Source: Glossina fuscipes | Lineage: Eukaryota > Arthropoda > Insecta > Diptera > Glossinidae | Reading direction: 5' to 3' | NCBI RefSeq assembly: GCF_014805625.2 | Contig: NW_023998415.1 | Coordinates: 6,111,862 to 6,175,861, forward strand | Length of the DNA: 64,000 nt | Shown: one piece after another, positions 38,120 through 50,346 of the stretch | How the letters are laid out: every line of letters starts with the position of its first letter | Numbering within the stretch: position 1 is the first letter of the stretch | Translations under genes and position numbers: made by a program | The notes under the pieces: model-generated | Databases searched by the model: none | Told to the model about the DNA's origin: nothing | Seen by the model: the letters and a program-made list of their open reading frames with translations, nothing else

Positions 38120-38900
38120 ATGTTTTCACTTACTTCTTTTTTTTTTTTTTAGCAATTTCGTCATTCGAACGCACGACTATAGTGTTATGTAATATGCGGT
38201 ATTCAAAATAGTCGTTGAATATTATACCATGCGGATGGCAAAATACTAATGCCATAATCTTGCGAGCGGACTTTTACCTTTTCGATCGCTTTGGAAAACT
38301 TTCACCAAACGCTCACAGCCGATTTGGCTACGGAGTGTCAGATGAATACTAGTTTCATCCAATATCATATATTAGATGCAAACAGTAAAAAGCTCCAAAC
38401 AACGTGTTGAATTCACAACCGCAAGCACGATTATCCACTTTGCCTGCAGCTTTCTTACGTACATGCAACTTTGGTAAATACTTTGCCTCCTACATTGGAT
38501 ATCGTGAAGGTGTCAGCTCACTCGCTCAAGTCACTTTTTCGCTTTCCAAGATGCTTTTGTGTGCTTTTTGTTTCTACGTCTTCTCGAACTATTGCCGAAA
38601 TCGGGCAATTAAACTGTTCAACATCACCGGTTTGCTTGAACGGAATAGAATAGAATTTTTTTCGATTCTTTTCTATTTTTATCAATACACGACATTCAGA
38701 ATTATTTCGTTGTCTTACAAAAATAAAAATGGCGTCACTAAAACGACTGTAACTTGTTAACTAACGTCTGGAATGTAATGAAATTTTGTGCACATTACCA
38801 CATTTGACCGTTATTACTATCTAAAAATCATTGGGGATTCGTCAATAGTGCCGACATTTATTTGTCAAGCAATTAACTATCCCTGCGAATATATTAAATG
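38120..38900 (-). mobile_element. Mariner relic, catalytic core plus 5' non-coding part
   Basis: On the - strand ILDETSIHLTLRSQIG resembles the first catalytic block (DETWIHxxTPE), and KIMALVFCHPHGIIFNDYFE plus NDEIA matches 'KVMASVFWDAHGIIFIDYLE...NDEIA', the block normally holding the second catalytic Asp, here His. To its right (38690-38890) lies a mariner 5' non-coding motif shared with 1740-1930. The element is decayed and was not intact at any point I can see. Confidence 0.65.
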
Positions 38901-40689
38901 TGTGCCGCATTGTTATATCAATCAATTGGCTCCAACACATTAAACACGTTACTCATGGAAACCTCATCTTATTCCTTCTCCTCCTCCTCTACCTTTTCAC
39001 AATAGTAGTAAAACTTTGCACTAGAAAGTGTGTTCGAACACTTTGAAGAGGACTTTGCGAAAATGTTTAAGTTGGGAAAGTCTGTATTGATGATCGGTCA
39101 ATGAAGCATCATTTAAAATTGATTACCACGCTCAACGGGAAGCTGATAATGATCGTAAATTGACCTAAAGCGCTTTTGCATATATAGAAATTCGTATGTT
39201 GTTCTACGATTATAGGCAACTGAGTTTATGTGCTCGCTCGTAAAGGGAACGAATAAAACTGGGTCATAATGGGTCACGAAAGGAAATAACGGGATAGAGT
39301 GTCATGAATAAATGAATTAAGCAAATTATTCTCAGCTGGTTTTTGTTTTGGTTTGATACACGGTACACATTGATTGAAAAATGTTGTATAATTGGGTTAC
39401 AAAAGTATATTCCAAGAACATACAAGCCGGATTCGACGTGTTTCTTCTGCTTCTTCTTTTTATTTATTTATATTTATTTTTCGTTTCGTTTATTTGCCCA
39501 AGATATTCAAAAAATTTCACATTCGTCTTTATGTATTTATACATAATATATATATATAATTGTGTATGTCTGTGTGTGCGTGTATGAAATACGAGGATGG
39601 GTGTTAAATATCTCATACATTTTCATACATTCGTTGGTATATATTGAACAAAAGAAATTAAAGAGTTGTTTTGGAGAAAACTTTTTTCTTTTTTGTTTAA
39701 TAACAAGTGTATGCATATATGTACGTTTTTGTGTCTGTGCATGCATGCATGCATGCATGCATACATGTACATATATGTCGATATAAATATAGGTTTTAAG
39801 TTTGTTTATGTTTTGTCGGCGTCGCATCTGTTGTTTACTTTATATTTAGTTTAATTTTAAGTTGTATTACGTTATGTGGAAGTTAATCTCTTCGTTTTTT
39901 GTTTTTTACTTCCGCAAGTCGGACATTTTTTAATATCAATTACACAAATTTGAAGTTATACTAAATTTGATAATCGAATTGTAACGCTAAGAAAACAAAC
40001 AGAGTATAAAAAAATTGAATATTGAGTATTCACCATTAAAGGCATACGTATACGAAACTGGCAATGATATCTGAATTCCATCCATTCATCCGTAGCAACT
40101 GTATACTCTTATTGCATATTCATATATCAGGCAATATACTGAAACGATTTCATCATGTCTTCTATGTGCAATCGATTTGCGAATTTTATATACATCTCAC
40201 AGACTTATCTGTTATTCATAAATAAAAATTTCATATGAACATCTTATAAAGGCAAGGACTGAAAGAACTCTTATTTTTTTCGCTTCTCGTCATGTTATCA
40301 GAAACAAGTTATCAAATATAGGCGAGTAAGTATAACAGAATTGTATATACTTCCCTATATTCATATTATATTTTTAGCAATCAATCACCTTAATGCAGGC
40401 GGAATATGTTAAGAAGGCATGTCTTCTGCTTAATATTATTCGCATAGCCTTAGTGCAGGTCTCTCCTCTTTTAATCACGTGAATGATACGATTGACTTAT
40501 TAAGTTTGATTGAGAGGGATGCTAGCACTTATTCTTGTTAGAATTCATTATAACTTATCGGCGATCATGCCGATCATTCTCAAGCGAATCTAAGCGAGTT
40601 TATTTCTAAATTTGACTCTTTTTTTCCGACTTTTCATAAAAAATTTAATACAAAATCCCATCTATGCTTTCATTATTATATTCTGCATA
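38901..40689. other. Gene-free sequence
   Basis: It includes a (TGCA)n run at about 39738-39762 and AT runs. The + and - strand frames around 39537-39854 are products of this repeat. Confidence 0.4.
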
Positions 40690-40988
40690 ACTTGCAACAC
40701 AAGGGCATATTAAGTTTGTGTGTTTGTGTAAAACACCCAGAAAGACTTGGGGGATAGGCCGACTTTCTGTTATATCCATTAATTCGAAATCATTTTCTTT
40801 ATCGATCTAAACTTGTCTATCCATCTGTCCATGTACTTTTTTGTTCAGCCTAAAAGTCGCAATTTTTGAGATAATTTAATCAAACTTATTCCACTGACTG
40901 ATTCCATGCCTCGATCCAAGAACGAAACCTATTAGAAAGGATTCAGATCGCTTCACTTTCCCGAGCACTCCCCATGCAATGCCTTACA

Positions 40989-41022
<34 letters not shown>

Positions 41023-41685
41023 TTAAATTTTTTTAACAACACTCGCTGAGTAATAGTGCTTCGATATAAAAATTTGGTTCGACTACTGCGATTTTCTAAA
41101 CACCTTTTCATCTCTCTCTTTCTCTCTCTCTCTTTTCCTATGAAAACTGAATTTTTATATAGTAAAAATTTCAGTGAAAAAATTGAACGAAGTCAACCTA
41201 CCTAAATTTCGAACACGTAGATCAATGTATTGTATAAAGATTTTTGGGAAGTGTAAACTTTTATATGAATAGAAGTTGAATGAGTTGTGAACAACATTTG
41301 TTCATAATACTAATATAATTTGACATAAAAGTTAAATGAACCAAATTTGAACCATATGGATTAATTTTTTGGATCCCATTCCATGAATGGTAAGCCGTTC
41401 CGAAAGAGATTTGATTTTTAATATGTTATGATGAAAATTGGTCCATAATGGCAAGTTAGTAAAAAAAACAAAAAATTAACGGTAGGGAATTTGGATCATA
41501 TGGGTGTAATTTTTTAGATCTTAACCTATGTAGAGGCTATCATGAAAATCAAGCCGTTACATAGAAAGACAGAAAAGAAAGTCGATTTTCTAGTTTTTCA
41601 TAAGAGAAACTGGAAAATAAGAACATTTGTAAAAATGGTATAAGGGTATCTATTCGTTGGCCGTGCTCGACTATAATGTTGTTGC
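40690..41685 (-). repeat. F1 repeat copy
   Basis: The 'acaagggcatattaagtttg' start, 'gtaaaacacccagaaagacttggg', 'ctatccatctgtccatgt' and end 'gttggccgtgctcgactataatg' mark a near-complete reverse copy. A poly-A tract of about 31 bases at 40990-41020 and a (CT)n run near 41113-41133 have expanded inside it. Confidence 0.68.
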
Positions 41686-43214
41686 TTTTATTTTGTAATT
41701 AATAAAATTTTCGAAAAACGCTGATACATCGGACAATTAGATATTCCGATGTGATCGAATCGATAAATAAATGGGTCATCAAATATATTTACGCGTAGTA
41801 TATCGTGCATATTTCTGGGAAAACAGATATCATGTATGTATAGATGTTCAAAACTTGTTAACTCCTTGTCCAGCGCAACAAAAGATAAACAAAACAACTT
41901 TACATATAGTACGCCAAAATTGATTAAGTAAGTGCTTTTGATACCTTCGTAGATCAATCTCGCTAAAGTCATTAATTTTAATATATGTGATCGAGTAAAT
42001 GGGAATAAGTTAGGACGATCACATCCCATACAAAATGCATCAAAAAAAAAAACCCTATTTTTTGGAAATGTCTACATTTGGCTCAATACTATATTGTTGT
42101 TGTATCTATGTATGTATATACAGCTAAATGTTTGCAATCTCTTATTATATTATATGATATTATAATCATATCAGTGATGCGACAAGCAGGGCCATTTTCA
42201 GTACATATGTTTTCACTTCATTTATTTTAAGAACGTAAGCAATTCGTAAATTATTCAACTATTTATGTTTTCGAGTAAATTTCTTAATTAAGATTTCTAT
42301 CGCACTCATTTTTTAAAATGCGATCGGAAACAAACAAAAGAGATTAGAAGTATAGGCGTTCTATTTCTACTTTGACTTAAAAGTCCTAGCACAAAATATG
42401 ACGGACGGATGGATGTACACGACAAATTATCTTCCTCTTCAAATTTTCTACTATTGAAAGGATTTATGCATTCATTTTTATTACTCAACTATTTACGGAT
42501 GTTACCAACGCGATCATAAAATCAATATAACTTCCTTAAGTCGAAGGGTAAGATGAAAAAGCTTTAGAAATCTACTTATGCGTCAAGCGACGACATACAT
42601 TTTCATCGAGAGAAATAGAAAACAAGAGAGATTTTTGCATGTTTACGTACCTTTAATGGTTTGTCTCCGTTTCTGTCTCTGTCATGGTTCCCCAAATTGA
42701 TAACAATAACATTAAAAGCGTTATAACAATTCCGAAAAGCATTGCATAAAGTCTATGCACAAAATGTTTATTTTATTATTTTGGCGAAATGCCAAAGTGA
42801 GGCAAATGCACTCGTTCGCCAATATTGTTTACAAAAATCCCTACGTGCATGCATATAAACGCACAAAATTACACATAAACTCGGTTAAAAAAGTATCGGG
42901 AATTGTTCAAAGCAAAAAACAATGTATTTCGTTCATCATCACTCTCTACTTCAGCTAGAAAATCAAATCGTTTTAAGACAATCACTGACCCTTTACAGGC
43001 AAGCGCCTCGAAGATTCAAGAATATATGAAAAAAAAAAAAAAAAATTCATTAAAAGAAAGAAATTTTTTCCTTGAAATATCGATCTAACGAACCCTTATC
43101 GTTTTACGAGCGTGTCGATCGTGTCAAACTTTACGGTGCCTTTCTAAACAGACACACTTTACTTTTAGCTTCAAATTTATCATCAAGACGACCGTTAAGT
43201 AAATAGGAAATGAA

Positions 43215-43216
<2 letters not shown>

Positions 43217-43250
<34 letters not shown>
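43217..43250. repeat. (GT)17 microsatellite
   Basis: A perfect GT repeat, a potential Z-DNA-forming run. Confidence 0.95.
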
Positions 43251-43252
<2 letters not shown>

Positions 43253-43844
43253 TGAAGATATTTCATATAAATTATCCATTCAGATAGAGAAATAGAAATT
43301 CTTTTTCTCGCAACGTAACGTTAAGTGTGAAAAGTGCGTTTCCGTACCTTACGGGTATTTTTTATTAAAAACATATGGTTTTGTGCTGGAAAACTTTTAG
43401 GCTTTTATTAATTGACAAAAGCATTGCATTTTATTTATTTATCTTTTCTTTTTCTTTTAGTCGAATTATGTAATTTTCGAGCATGTCATGATAATTTCAT
43501 TGACTGGCTGTAAACAGGTTAATTAAATATATTTTTTTAAAGCTCATCAAGTTGCCCAACCCGCAATTTCCGAGCCTCTTAAACTAAAGACCCCTCACGG
43601 GTGGATGGCGTTATTTTACCTTTTAACACTTAACACTTACGTAATACTTAATGACCTAACTTCTCGGATGCTATTGTTCTATTACTTTTCTTTTCCTTTA
43701 AACTGTCAAAATTGCTCCATACCTTGCTTGTGATGATTTTTCAATATCATTGCTTTACCCATTGCATATTATTGTATGCACGATTTATACAATTCCGGGA
43801 ACACGAAGTCGATCAAATCACTGATCATTCACTAATGGGAGCCT

Positions 43845-43851
<7 letters not shown>

Positions 43852-43904
<53 letters not shown>

Positions 43905-43914
43905 NNNNNNNNNN

Positions 43915-43989
<75 letters not shown>

Positions 43990-44030
43990 CTCTTTCTCTC
44001 TTGCTCACTCCCTTTCTCTCTCTCTTTCTG
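43852..44030. repeat. Long (CT)n and (CTTT)n microsatellite with assembly gap
   Basis: A CT run interrupted by 10 N at 43905-43914, then more CT, (CTTT)n at about 43960-43988 and imperfect CT. The gap means the true length is unknown. Long Arg/Glu frames across it are artefacts. Confidence 0.95.
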
Positions 44031-44332
44031 GCAATTAACACATAAACAGCACAGTGAACAGGTATGGAACCAGAAGTTCGCATTCTTATTAGAGCTGACA
44101 CTTGTACTCATAAGAGGTTCAACTAGAAGTTTTAATAGGCGATTCCCGGGATTTATTTGGCAATACCTTTGTACTGTGCTCTTTACAAATTATCAACAAA
44201 ACGACATGTATATTTGCAATAACACAATAAAATGCAGACACACACACACACTAACATTCACACTAACACGAGGATAAAATATGTTAGAAGAACATTACAA
44301 CCACCAGTCATTTGTATGTGTATGATACCGCT

Positions 44333-44334
<2 letters not shown>

Positions 44335-44398
<64 letters not shown>
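44335..44398. repeat. (AT)n(GT)n microsatellite
   Basis: About 50 bases of AT followed by (GT)7. Confidence 0.95.
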
Positions 44399-45066
44399 TT
44401 ATTTGAATATTAGACCATAAACCAGCAAAACGTTTATATTCGCACACGCTGACAAAACATACAAAGTATTTCAACTTTTTTTCGTGTCTTTACATAACTT
44501 CATGTATGTGATATACGTAAATGCATGCACTTCCTTTCAATGACAATTGTTCAGACAGTTGTTGTTATTGTTTTGTGTGTTGCGTTTTGTTTTGTTTTTT
44601 TTTTTTTGCTTTCTTTTTTTCTTGCATATAAGTATACAAAGTTGAAAATATGTTGCACACAAAAAAGCTTTTTAAAGTATTTGCCATAATAAAATCGCTA
44701 AATTATTATTTGCCCGAAAGGAAATGTTTGTAAAGTCAAATAAGCACAACAACAAACAAATACAAATGTAAGAAGATAATAAAAGCACATGTGTTTGAAC
44801 GTATGTATATATAAAAATAAATATGTTACAACGTATAAGGAAAATTAACACAATCTATATCTATATAAATATATATATATATATATATGTGTGTGGCAAT
44901 TTATATATATGTTTGTCTTACGTTTAGTGAGAAACCACCGAAAACAAACCGGCTAATTTGCCATTGGAGACTCTAACTCAATAAAAAATATCTATGCTGC
45001 TGACTCTTTCCTATGGTACGACCGTCTAAACATATCTTCACAGAAGGGGTTGCCGTTTAGGTATTA

Positions 45067-45109
<43 letters not shown>

Positions 45110-45669
45110 ATGTGTATTTGGATTTTTTGTTTGTTTGTATACTTGCTATAGTCAATCTGCTATCTAGTATCATGTACACATGGCTCATAACTGTGTCCGT
45201 TACCTTATAAATACAACCAACTTTAACTGCTGTTATATTGCCATGATTCTGATAGTTGATGATTATGTCAGCATACATTTATTTACATTTACGTGCAAGC
45301 CCGTGTATATTGTTCTATTAATTAGGCAATCGACATACTGCACAATAATTCGCGCGTATATCATCAACCGAAAAAAACGTTATTTAACAAATTTCTGGCT
45401 AAGATCGCATTGATCTTCAAATGCTTAAATGAAAAAAAGGAAAAACCTTCAATTCTAACTGAAGCATATTTAAAAGCAATTATTTATACGAGACAGCTCT
45501 TTGCATGCACTATGCACTATACACTCTTCAATCTGCACTGAGCGAAGGCTCACCTGCTAAACTCTTTAGCAATAATTGCTGCTTTCAAAAAACGAGTTCA
45601 CACAGTTACTAATTGTATACTGAATTCCGAAGAAATATATTTTTCTAATCATATAACAAATGAAAACAT

Positions 45670-45990
45670 TATAGTCGCTCAAGGCCCTGCACCTTACGCT
45701 TCGCTGGAATACAATTATGACTTTGCAAAATAAAGCATTATATGGGAAGGGGTGCTCCGCACAACGCTCCGATCCAGCATCACTTTCAACACAAACACGT
45801 CAGTCTACCAAATTTCAACCGAAATATCACAAAAATTTGTAATGTGTTGTGCATTGAGCACAAGAATAGGCGAAGAGATAAAATCAATCGCTATAATCAT
45901 AGGTTAATCTATCTCAAGCCCTTCTAGGTGTTGTATATATATTCGCACAAACTTAATATCTTAGCCTAAACTGTACCGCAAACGGTATTG
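45670..45990 (+). repeat. F1 repeat copy, internally deleted, just 5' of gene 1 exon
   Basis: It starts 'tatagtcgctcaaggccctgcacc' and ends 'cgcacaaacttaatatcttagcctaaactgtaccgcaaacgg'. It keeps the 'ccaaatttcaaccgaaatatcac' block. It ends about 80 bases before the acceptor of the 46073 exon, so it sits in the end of the long intron, close to the branch-point region. Confidence 0.6.
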
Positions 45991-46072
45991 ATTAGTAATT
46001 TAATTAATACATTTTTAATTAACAATAGAAATTTTATAAAAATGATAGAATTTTTAATTTATTTATTTTTAG

Positions 46073-46161
46073 ATGCTATCGGTACAGACAGCCGGCTGCG
46101 CGGGAATGGAGCGGCTTGGCGTTCCGACCCGCACATCATTGACTACACCTCCCGATACCAG
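46073..46161 (+). CDS. Coding exon at the start of the Ser/Asn-rich 3' block (gene 1)
   Basis: An 89-base exon follows a T-rich tract and AG (46071-46072) and ends at CAG with donor gtaaac. Read from its first base it gives MLSVQ..., then MERLGVPTRTSLTTPPDTR. It leaves in phase 2, and AG plus the first G of the next exon restores an Arg codon, so the frame runs on without a stop. It is clearly richer in GC than its surroundings. The first codon is ATG, so translation could begin here in one isoform, but the position directly after an acceptor suits an internal exon joined in phase 0. A second frame is also open through this exon, but it meets TAG five codons into the next exon and is rejected. 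The family is not recognised. Confidence 0.7.
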
Positions 46162-46261
46162 GTAAACAGTCTTCTTCTATATTTTCGTCTTCTTCTGCTT
46201 CTTTTTTTTTTTAATCTAGTTTAGCTTAATTAACTTTTTTTTTAATGTAATTTCACCGCAG

Positions 46262-47051
46262 GGGTCAATATATCTGTAGAATGCGTATAGATGCGGCAAG
46301 AGAATTGTTGGCTGTACGTAGTGAAACTGTGATTCGCAGCAACAACAGTAGCAGCGGTAATAGCATTAACGGCACTAGTAATAATTGCAATAATACCTCT
46401 AGTAAAAATATTAGCAATATTGGTAGCAACCAAAAGCAACCGCAACAACAGCAACAATTGTTATATCATCACATCAGTAATAGCAGCAATAGTATCGGCA
46501 TTAATAATAGCGATAGCAGCAGCAACGGACATTCCCACTACCAACAAGATAATCTACAGCAACATCATCAAAATCATCACATACAACGTATGACAACGAC
46601 AACAACAGCAACAACAGCAATAACAGCAGCAGCAGAAGCAACAGCAGTCGCACTGAATAACGGCAGCAGTTTGACAAGTGGCGTTAATAGTATTAGCAAC
46701 AATAATAATAATCATAATAATAACAACAACAATATTAGCTCAATGACTAACAGCAGCGGTGGCGCTAGCGGTGGCAATTGTAATAGCAATAGCAATATAG
46801 CACGAGGTGGCATAGAGGCCACAACCCTTAAATATGGTAATACGGGCAGTGGGAGCGGCCATTTCAATAAAGACGAATCTTGTGGCAGCAGCAGGTCTGG
46901 TTGTTCCTTAAGTAGTCACAGTCACGATCATCATCAACATTATCAATATCATTTGCAAAAACAGCAAACACTATGTTGTCCTCATCACGTACCACTGCCG
47001 GACAGTGAATGGGGTCAGGAGCGCTGCGCACAATTACGCACTAATTATCAG
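46262..47051 (+). CDS. Large coding exon of gene 1: Asn/Ser/Gln/His-rich region
   Basis: A 790-base exon lies between acceptor ...caccgcag and donor gtcagt, enters in phase 2 and leaves in phase 0. It opens with a non-repetitive stretch, GQYICRMRIDAARELLAVRS, then becomes a long low-complexity region. This has Asn runs broken by single His or Ser, Gln runs, Thr/Ala runs from (ACA/GCA)n and a His-rich patch (HSHDHHQHYQYH). It closes with a more ordinary Cys-containing stretch (CCPHHVPLPDSEWGQERCAQ). Such CAN/AAY repeat tracts are typical of long disordered tails in Drosophila neuronal and developmental proteins. The part is probably disordered and cytoplasmic or nuclear. No catalytic motif or known domain was seen. 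Confidence 0.82.
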
Positions 47052-47159
47052 GTCAGTTTATTATATATTTTATTTATATTTGTTCATTTTCTTTACAAGC
47101 GTTTTATCATTCATTCCCTTCAATAAATAATGCGATTATTTGTTTTTTTTTTCTCCTAG

Positions 47160-48146
47160 CAATCTGAAATAACGCGATCCTATATAAAACCGCCACCAAA
47201 TAAAAGCATTAAAGACGTTCCGGATCAGTCCAATTATAATTTCTATACGCTATCAACACACAGCTCTAGCTCAGGTTTGCATTCCTCTATGGCCTTACCT
47301 CAGTATCAGGCCAGTACCAGCTCTAGTGGCAGTAGCAGTTGCACTAGTAGCGGCAGTATAACAAAATCTAAACCGAATGTCATTACTAAGTTCTTTTATC
47401 GGAAAAGTTCCCCTAAATCTCCAAATACGCTATCAAACACTTTATCGTCATCAATGGCGTGCTCATCACCGCTGGTTTCATCGACATCAATGTTGTCCTC
47501 AGTTTCATCTTTAGCATCAACTAGTGCATCATCTTCAGCATCAAGTTCGTCGTCGGCTTCATCGTTGACCTCTGCACCAATAGCCGCATTGCCGATCTCA
47601 TCAACATCCAGCCTAAAGACTACTCCGTGCAGTTATGGTAGCTCTAGCAATAATGCATTGGCCGGCCATGTGCCCAGCACTCAGTTATCAACAACGTTGG
47701 GCGTTTCGTCATCGGTTACGGTCAATGTAAACACAACATTCCTACAAACATCCTCAAATATGGAACGCATACCTACGCCACCATTATCGGTGACTGTACC
47801 CATTGGTTCATCGCATCAGCAACAGCAGCTGCAAGTGCAACAGCAAAGGCAACAACAGCAGCAGTTGTTATTAGATAGTTTAGTGGCAGAATCTACTACC
47901 ACGTCATCGGCTTTAAACACGTTAAAAAGTAGCGGTTGCAGTCCCATTACAATTTCACCCACAGCCCAAACAACCAATCGATATAAGTGGTCACAAATGG
48001 ATTTTCAGCCCACCGCAGGTAACATTACCCGCAACGATAGCAATACAAGCATGCAGAGTCTAATAGCAAGTTGCAATTGTCAAAATCGGAAATGCCATCA
48101 ATGCGACGGCAGCAGTGGTTCATCGGGCAACGCAGAGACGACATAA
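47160..48146 (+). CDS. Terminal coding exon of gene 1: Ser/Thr-rich C-terminus
   Basis: The final exon starts after ttctcctag in phase 0 and runs 328 codons to TAA at 48144-48146. It begins with a conserved-looking stretch (QSEITRSYIKPPPNKSIKDV), followed by NYNFYTLSTHSSSSG. A short basic patch (ITKFFYRKSSPKSPNTL) could be a kinase target or membrane-proximal segment. Then comes a very long Ser/Thr/Ala-rich tract, a Gln-rich tract near residues 180-200 of the exon, and a Cys-rich end, CNCQNRKCHQCDG, with a CxC...CxxC arrangement that might bind metal. With the two preceding exons this gives 621 residues, almost all low complexity. Alternating compact motifs and Ser/Gln runs suggest a scaffold or receptor tail, but the function is unknown. 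Confidence 0.85.
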   Translation, partial: QSEITRSYIKPPPNKSIKDVPDQSNYNFYTLSTHSSSSGLHSSMALPQYQASTSSSGSSSCTSSGSITKSKPNVITKFFYRKSSPKSPNTLSNTLSSSMACSSPLVSSTSMLSSVSSLASTSASSSASSSSSASSLTSAPIAALPISSTSSLKTTPCSYGSSSNNALAGHVPSTQLSTTLGVSSSVTVNVNTTFLQTSSNMERIPTPPLSVTVPIGSSHQQQQLQVQQQRQQQQQLLLDSLVAESTTTSSALNTLKSSGCSPITISPTAQTTNRYKWSQMDFQPTAGNITRNDSNTSMQSLIASCNCQNRKCHQCDGSSGSSGNAETT

Positions 48147-48519
48147 TAAAGTAACAAGTTTCTACAAAAAGCAATCAGATGAAAAACATTTTCTTAGAAA
48201 AATTGCAACACCAATAATAATAATAATAATGACAAAAACAAAAATAATAATAATAATAACAACAACACCAACAACAAAACCAAGTTCTAAATTAAAGACT
48301 GTTTTGTAACACGAATAGTCCTTAGATAAAATTCTACGAAACTTAAAATACTATAGGAGTTTGCATGGCAAGGTAATCCGGCAACATGTTGTTATGTTGC
48401 TAGAGCAAAGCAAACAATACATACTTGAAGATTACAACACGCATAATCATTTCCATTTGTAACTAATGTCGCTATTAAATGCTTTATCAACTATATTATT
48501 ATTATTATTATTATTTTAT

Positions 48520-48551
<32 letters not shown>

Positions 48552-48830
48552 GTAATTAATATTATTTTATGATTTTTGTATACCGATTAAATAGTAAGCG
48601 CTCAACATATGTTTTAAAAAAAGAGAAACACAAAAGAAGAAAAAAAAAAGAAAAAGCTTTAACCGAAAAAAGACAGAAAATCCGGTAAGCATTGCTGGTA
48701 CATTTTGAATGTGTTCGCGTTTGTTCGTTTGTAGAATTATAATTGAATTAGCTTAATATAGAAAATGTACAAAATTCAAAGAAACTTTTAATAAAAAAAA
48801 TAAATAAAAATTTGGCTTAAAAAAATTTAT
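48147..48830 (+). other. Probable 3' untranslated region of gene 1
   Basis: The sequence after the stop is A/T-rich with (AAT)n and (ACA)n runs, a long T tract near 48526-48551, and clustered AATAAA-type signals at about 48791-48808. These are the most likely polyadenylation signals. The 3' end is inferred from these hexamers only. Confidence 0.5.
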
Positions 48831-50295
48831 TAAAATTTGTCTAAATTTAATGTTTATGCTTTAAAAAAAAATTATTGTTAATATATGTTTTAATCTTTTT
48901 TAAAAAATAAAAAAAATTATTGTTAATATTTTTTTTAAATATTTTTTTTTTTTTTTTATAGAAAATTTACTTAATTTTTTAGTGAAATCAAAACTTGGTT
49001 TTTAGTCATATTCTCAAAGGCTGACTCTACTGGCAGTGCTTACTATAAAGTATTGTGAGAAATTATTAAATAAATAAAAGCAAATAAAATAAAGTGAGAA
49101 AAGAAAGTAAATGATAGCACGTTAGCACTAAGTCGAAAGCGACAATTTTGGTTTAAAAAATATCTTAAGCTACCGTTATATTATAATTATAAAGAAAAAT
49201 CATATATTCAAACGGGAACATCATAATGTGCAAAACGAAAACATTCTCATAACAAGTGTTTATAATCGACATTGGGTACTTAATTTGACGGCGCTGGTTC
49301 CTTCTTATAAATTCAGTTTTTTACTTTTCATTTTATAATAATCGGTACCAAAGTCGGGAGGCCTTAAATAAATCCGACCAGGAAAATGCATAATGTTACC
49401 TTAATAATTCGTGTCACACCATTTGATGAAACTAAATTCTAACGAAAAAAAATTATATAGATATATATGTACATCTATATATATATATATATATATATAT
49501 ATAGATATATAGATATATATGTACATCTATATGTATGTATAAATTCCCGATCAATCTTTAACCTCAAAAAAAAAAAAAAAACGAAAAATTTTGAAAACAT
49601 GGCAGTAGACTATGGAAAAATCTTATGTAAAAACAGATCACTTCGGGTGTATTATAGCGGCGGCCACATGTAAGTAGGAACTTTGCGCGGTTTCCCTGGC
49701 ATAAGTTTTCATCTTAGTGCGAACGGCCTATAAAAAAGCGCAATTTTTATATATAATATTATTGATTTTGAATGTTATTATTATTTGATTTTAATTTATT
49801 TTTTATTTTTTTTATTTCTTTTTGTTTTAAATAAATTATTATTCATAATTTGTTATTTTCTTTCTCGGGAATATATATATATATATATATATATAGAGGG
49901 TGCTCCACAAACCGAAGTAAACAACTTGCTTTTGCTTGTAGGGTACATTTCATTTAATACAATTTCTTTAAGCGAACGAACAAGAGTTCATTGCACCTAA
50001 GAACCATTTTTAGGAGAGGAAAAGGAAAAGAGATTTTAAAACAAAGTCTTCATTAAATCGATTCTAAATGAATAACAATTTATTACCTAAAGTTTATTAT
50101 TTAACTTGGAAAGGAGCAGTAACGCTCTCAATAATCTTTGTCGCCCTACTCGCAAAATAGTTTCATTAAACAATGACGCGGTTTGGCATCAAGTTTTTGT
50201 GCATTTCTTGCAGTCGTTACCGAAAAGTAATTGTCTCTTCTATTTATCAGTCTATATATGATATGTATCTATATACATAGGTATGTATCGCGCGG

Positions 50296-50346
<51 letters not shown>

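Larger units (their letters stand above)
41686..45669. other. Gene-free sequence with dense microsatellites
   Basis: (GT)17, long (CT)n with a gap, (AT)n(GT)n and several shorter AT runs. A - strand frame of 113 codons (42029-41688) is uninterrupted but has no recognisable product or splice signals. It is probably the end of the gene 1 intron. Confidence 0.35.

Noticed and set aside
38404..38760. 118-codon plus-strand frame
   Set aside because: It is the antisense of a mariner relic plus its non-coding end. The minus strand has recognisable transposase motifs.
41688..42029. 113-codon minus-strand frame
   Set aside because: It starts at ATG and is uninterrupted, but has no known motif or neighbouring exon, and it abuts an F1 copy end. 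It could be chance.
43818..44111. Arg/Glu-rich minus-strand frames of 89-97 codons
   Set aside because: They are translations of the (CT)n repeat and cross an N gap.
45988..46224. Alternative frame through the 46073 exon (DAIGTDSRLRGNGAAWRSDP...)
   Set aside because: It looks coding-like, but joined to the next exon it meets TAG five codons later. The other frame continues for hundreds of codons.
46242..46457. Minus-strand Leu/Ala/Thr-rich frame over gene 1
   Set aside because: It is the reverse reading of CAN/AAY repeats in the coding exon, with no signals of its own.
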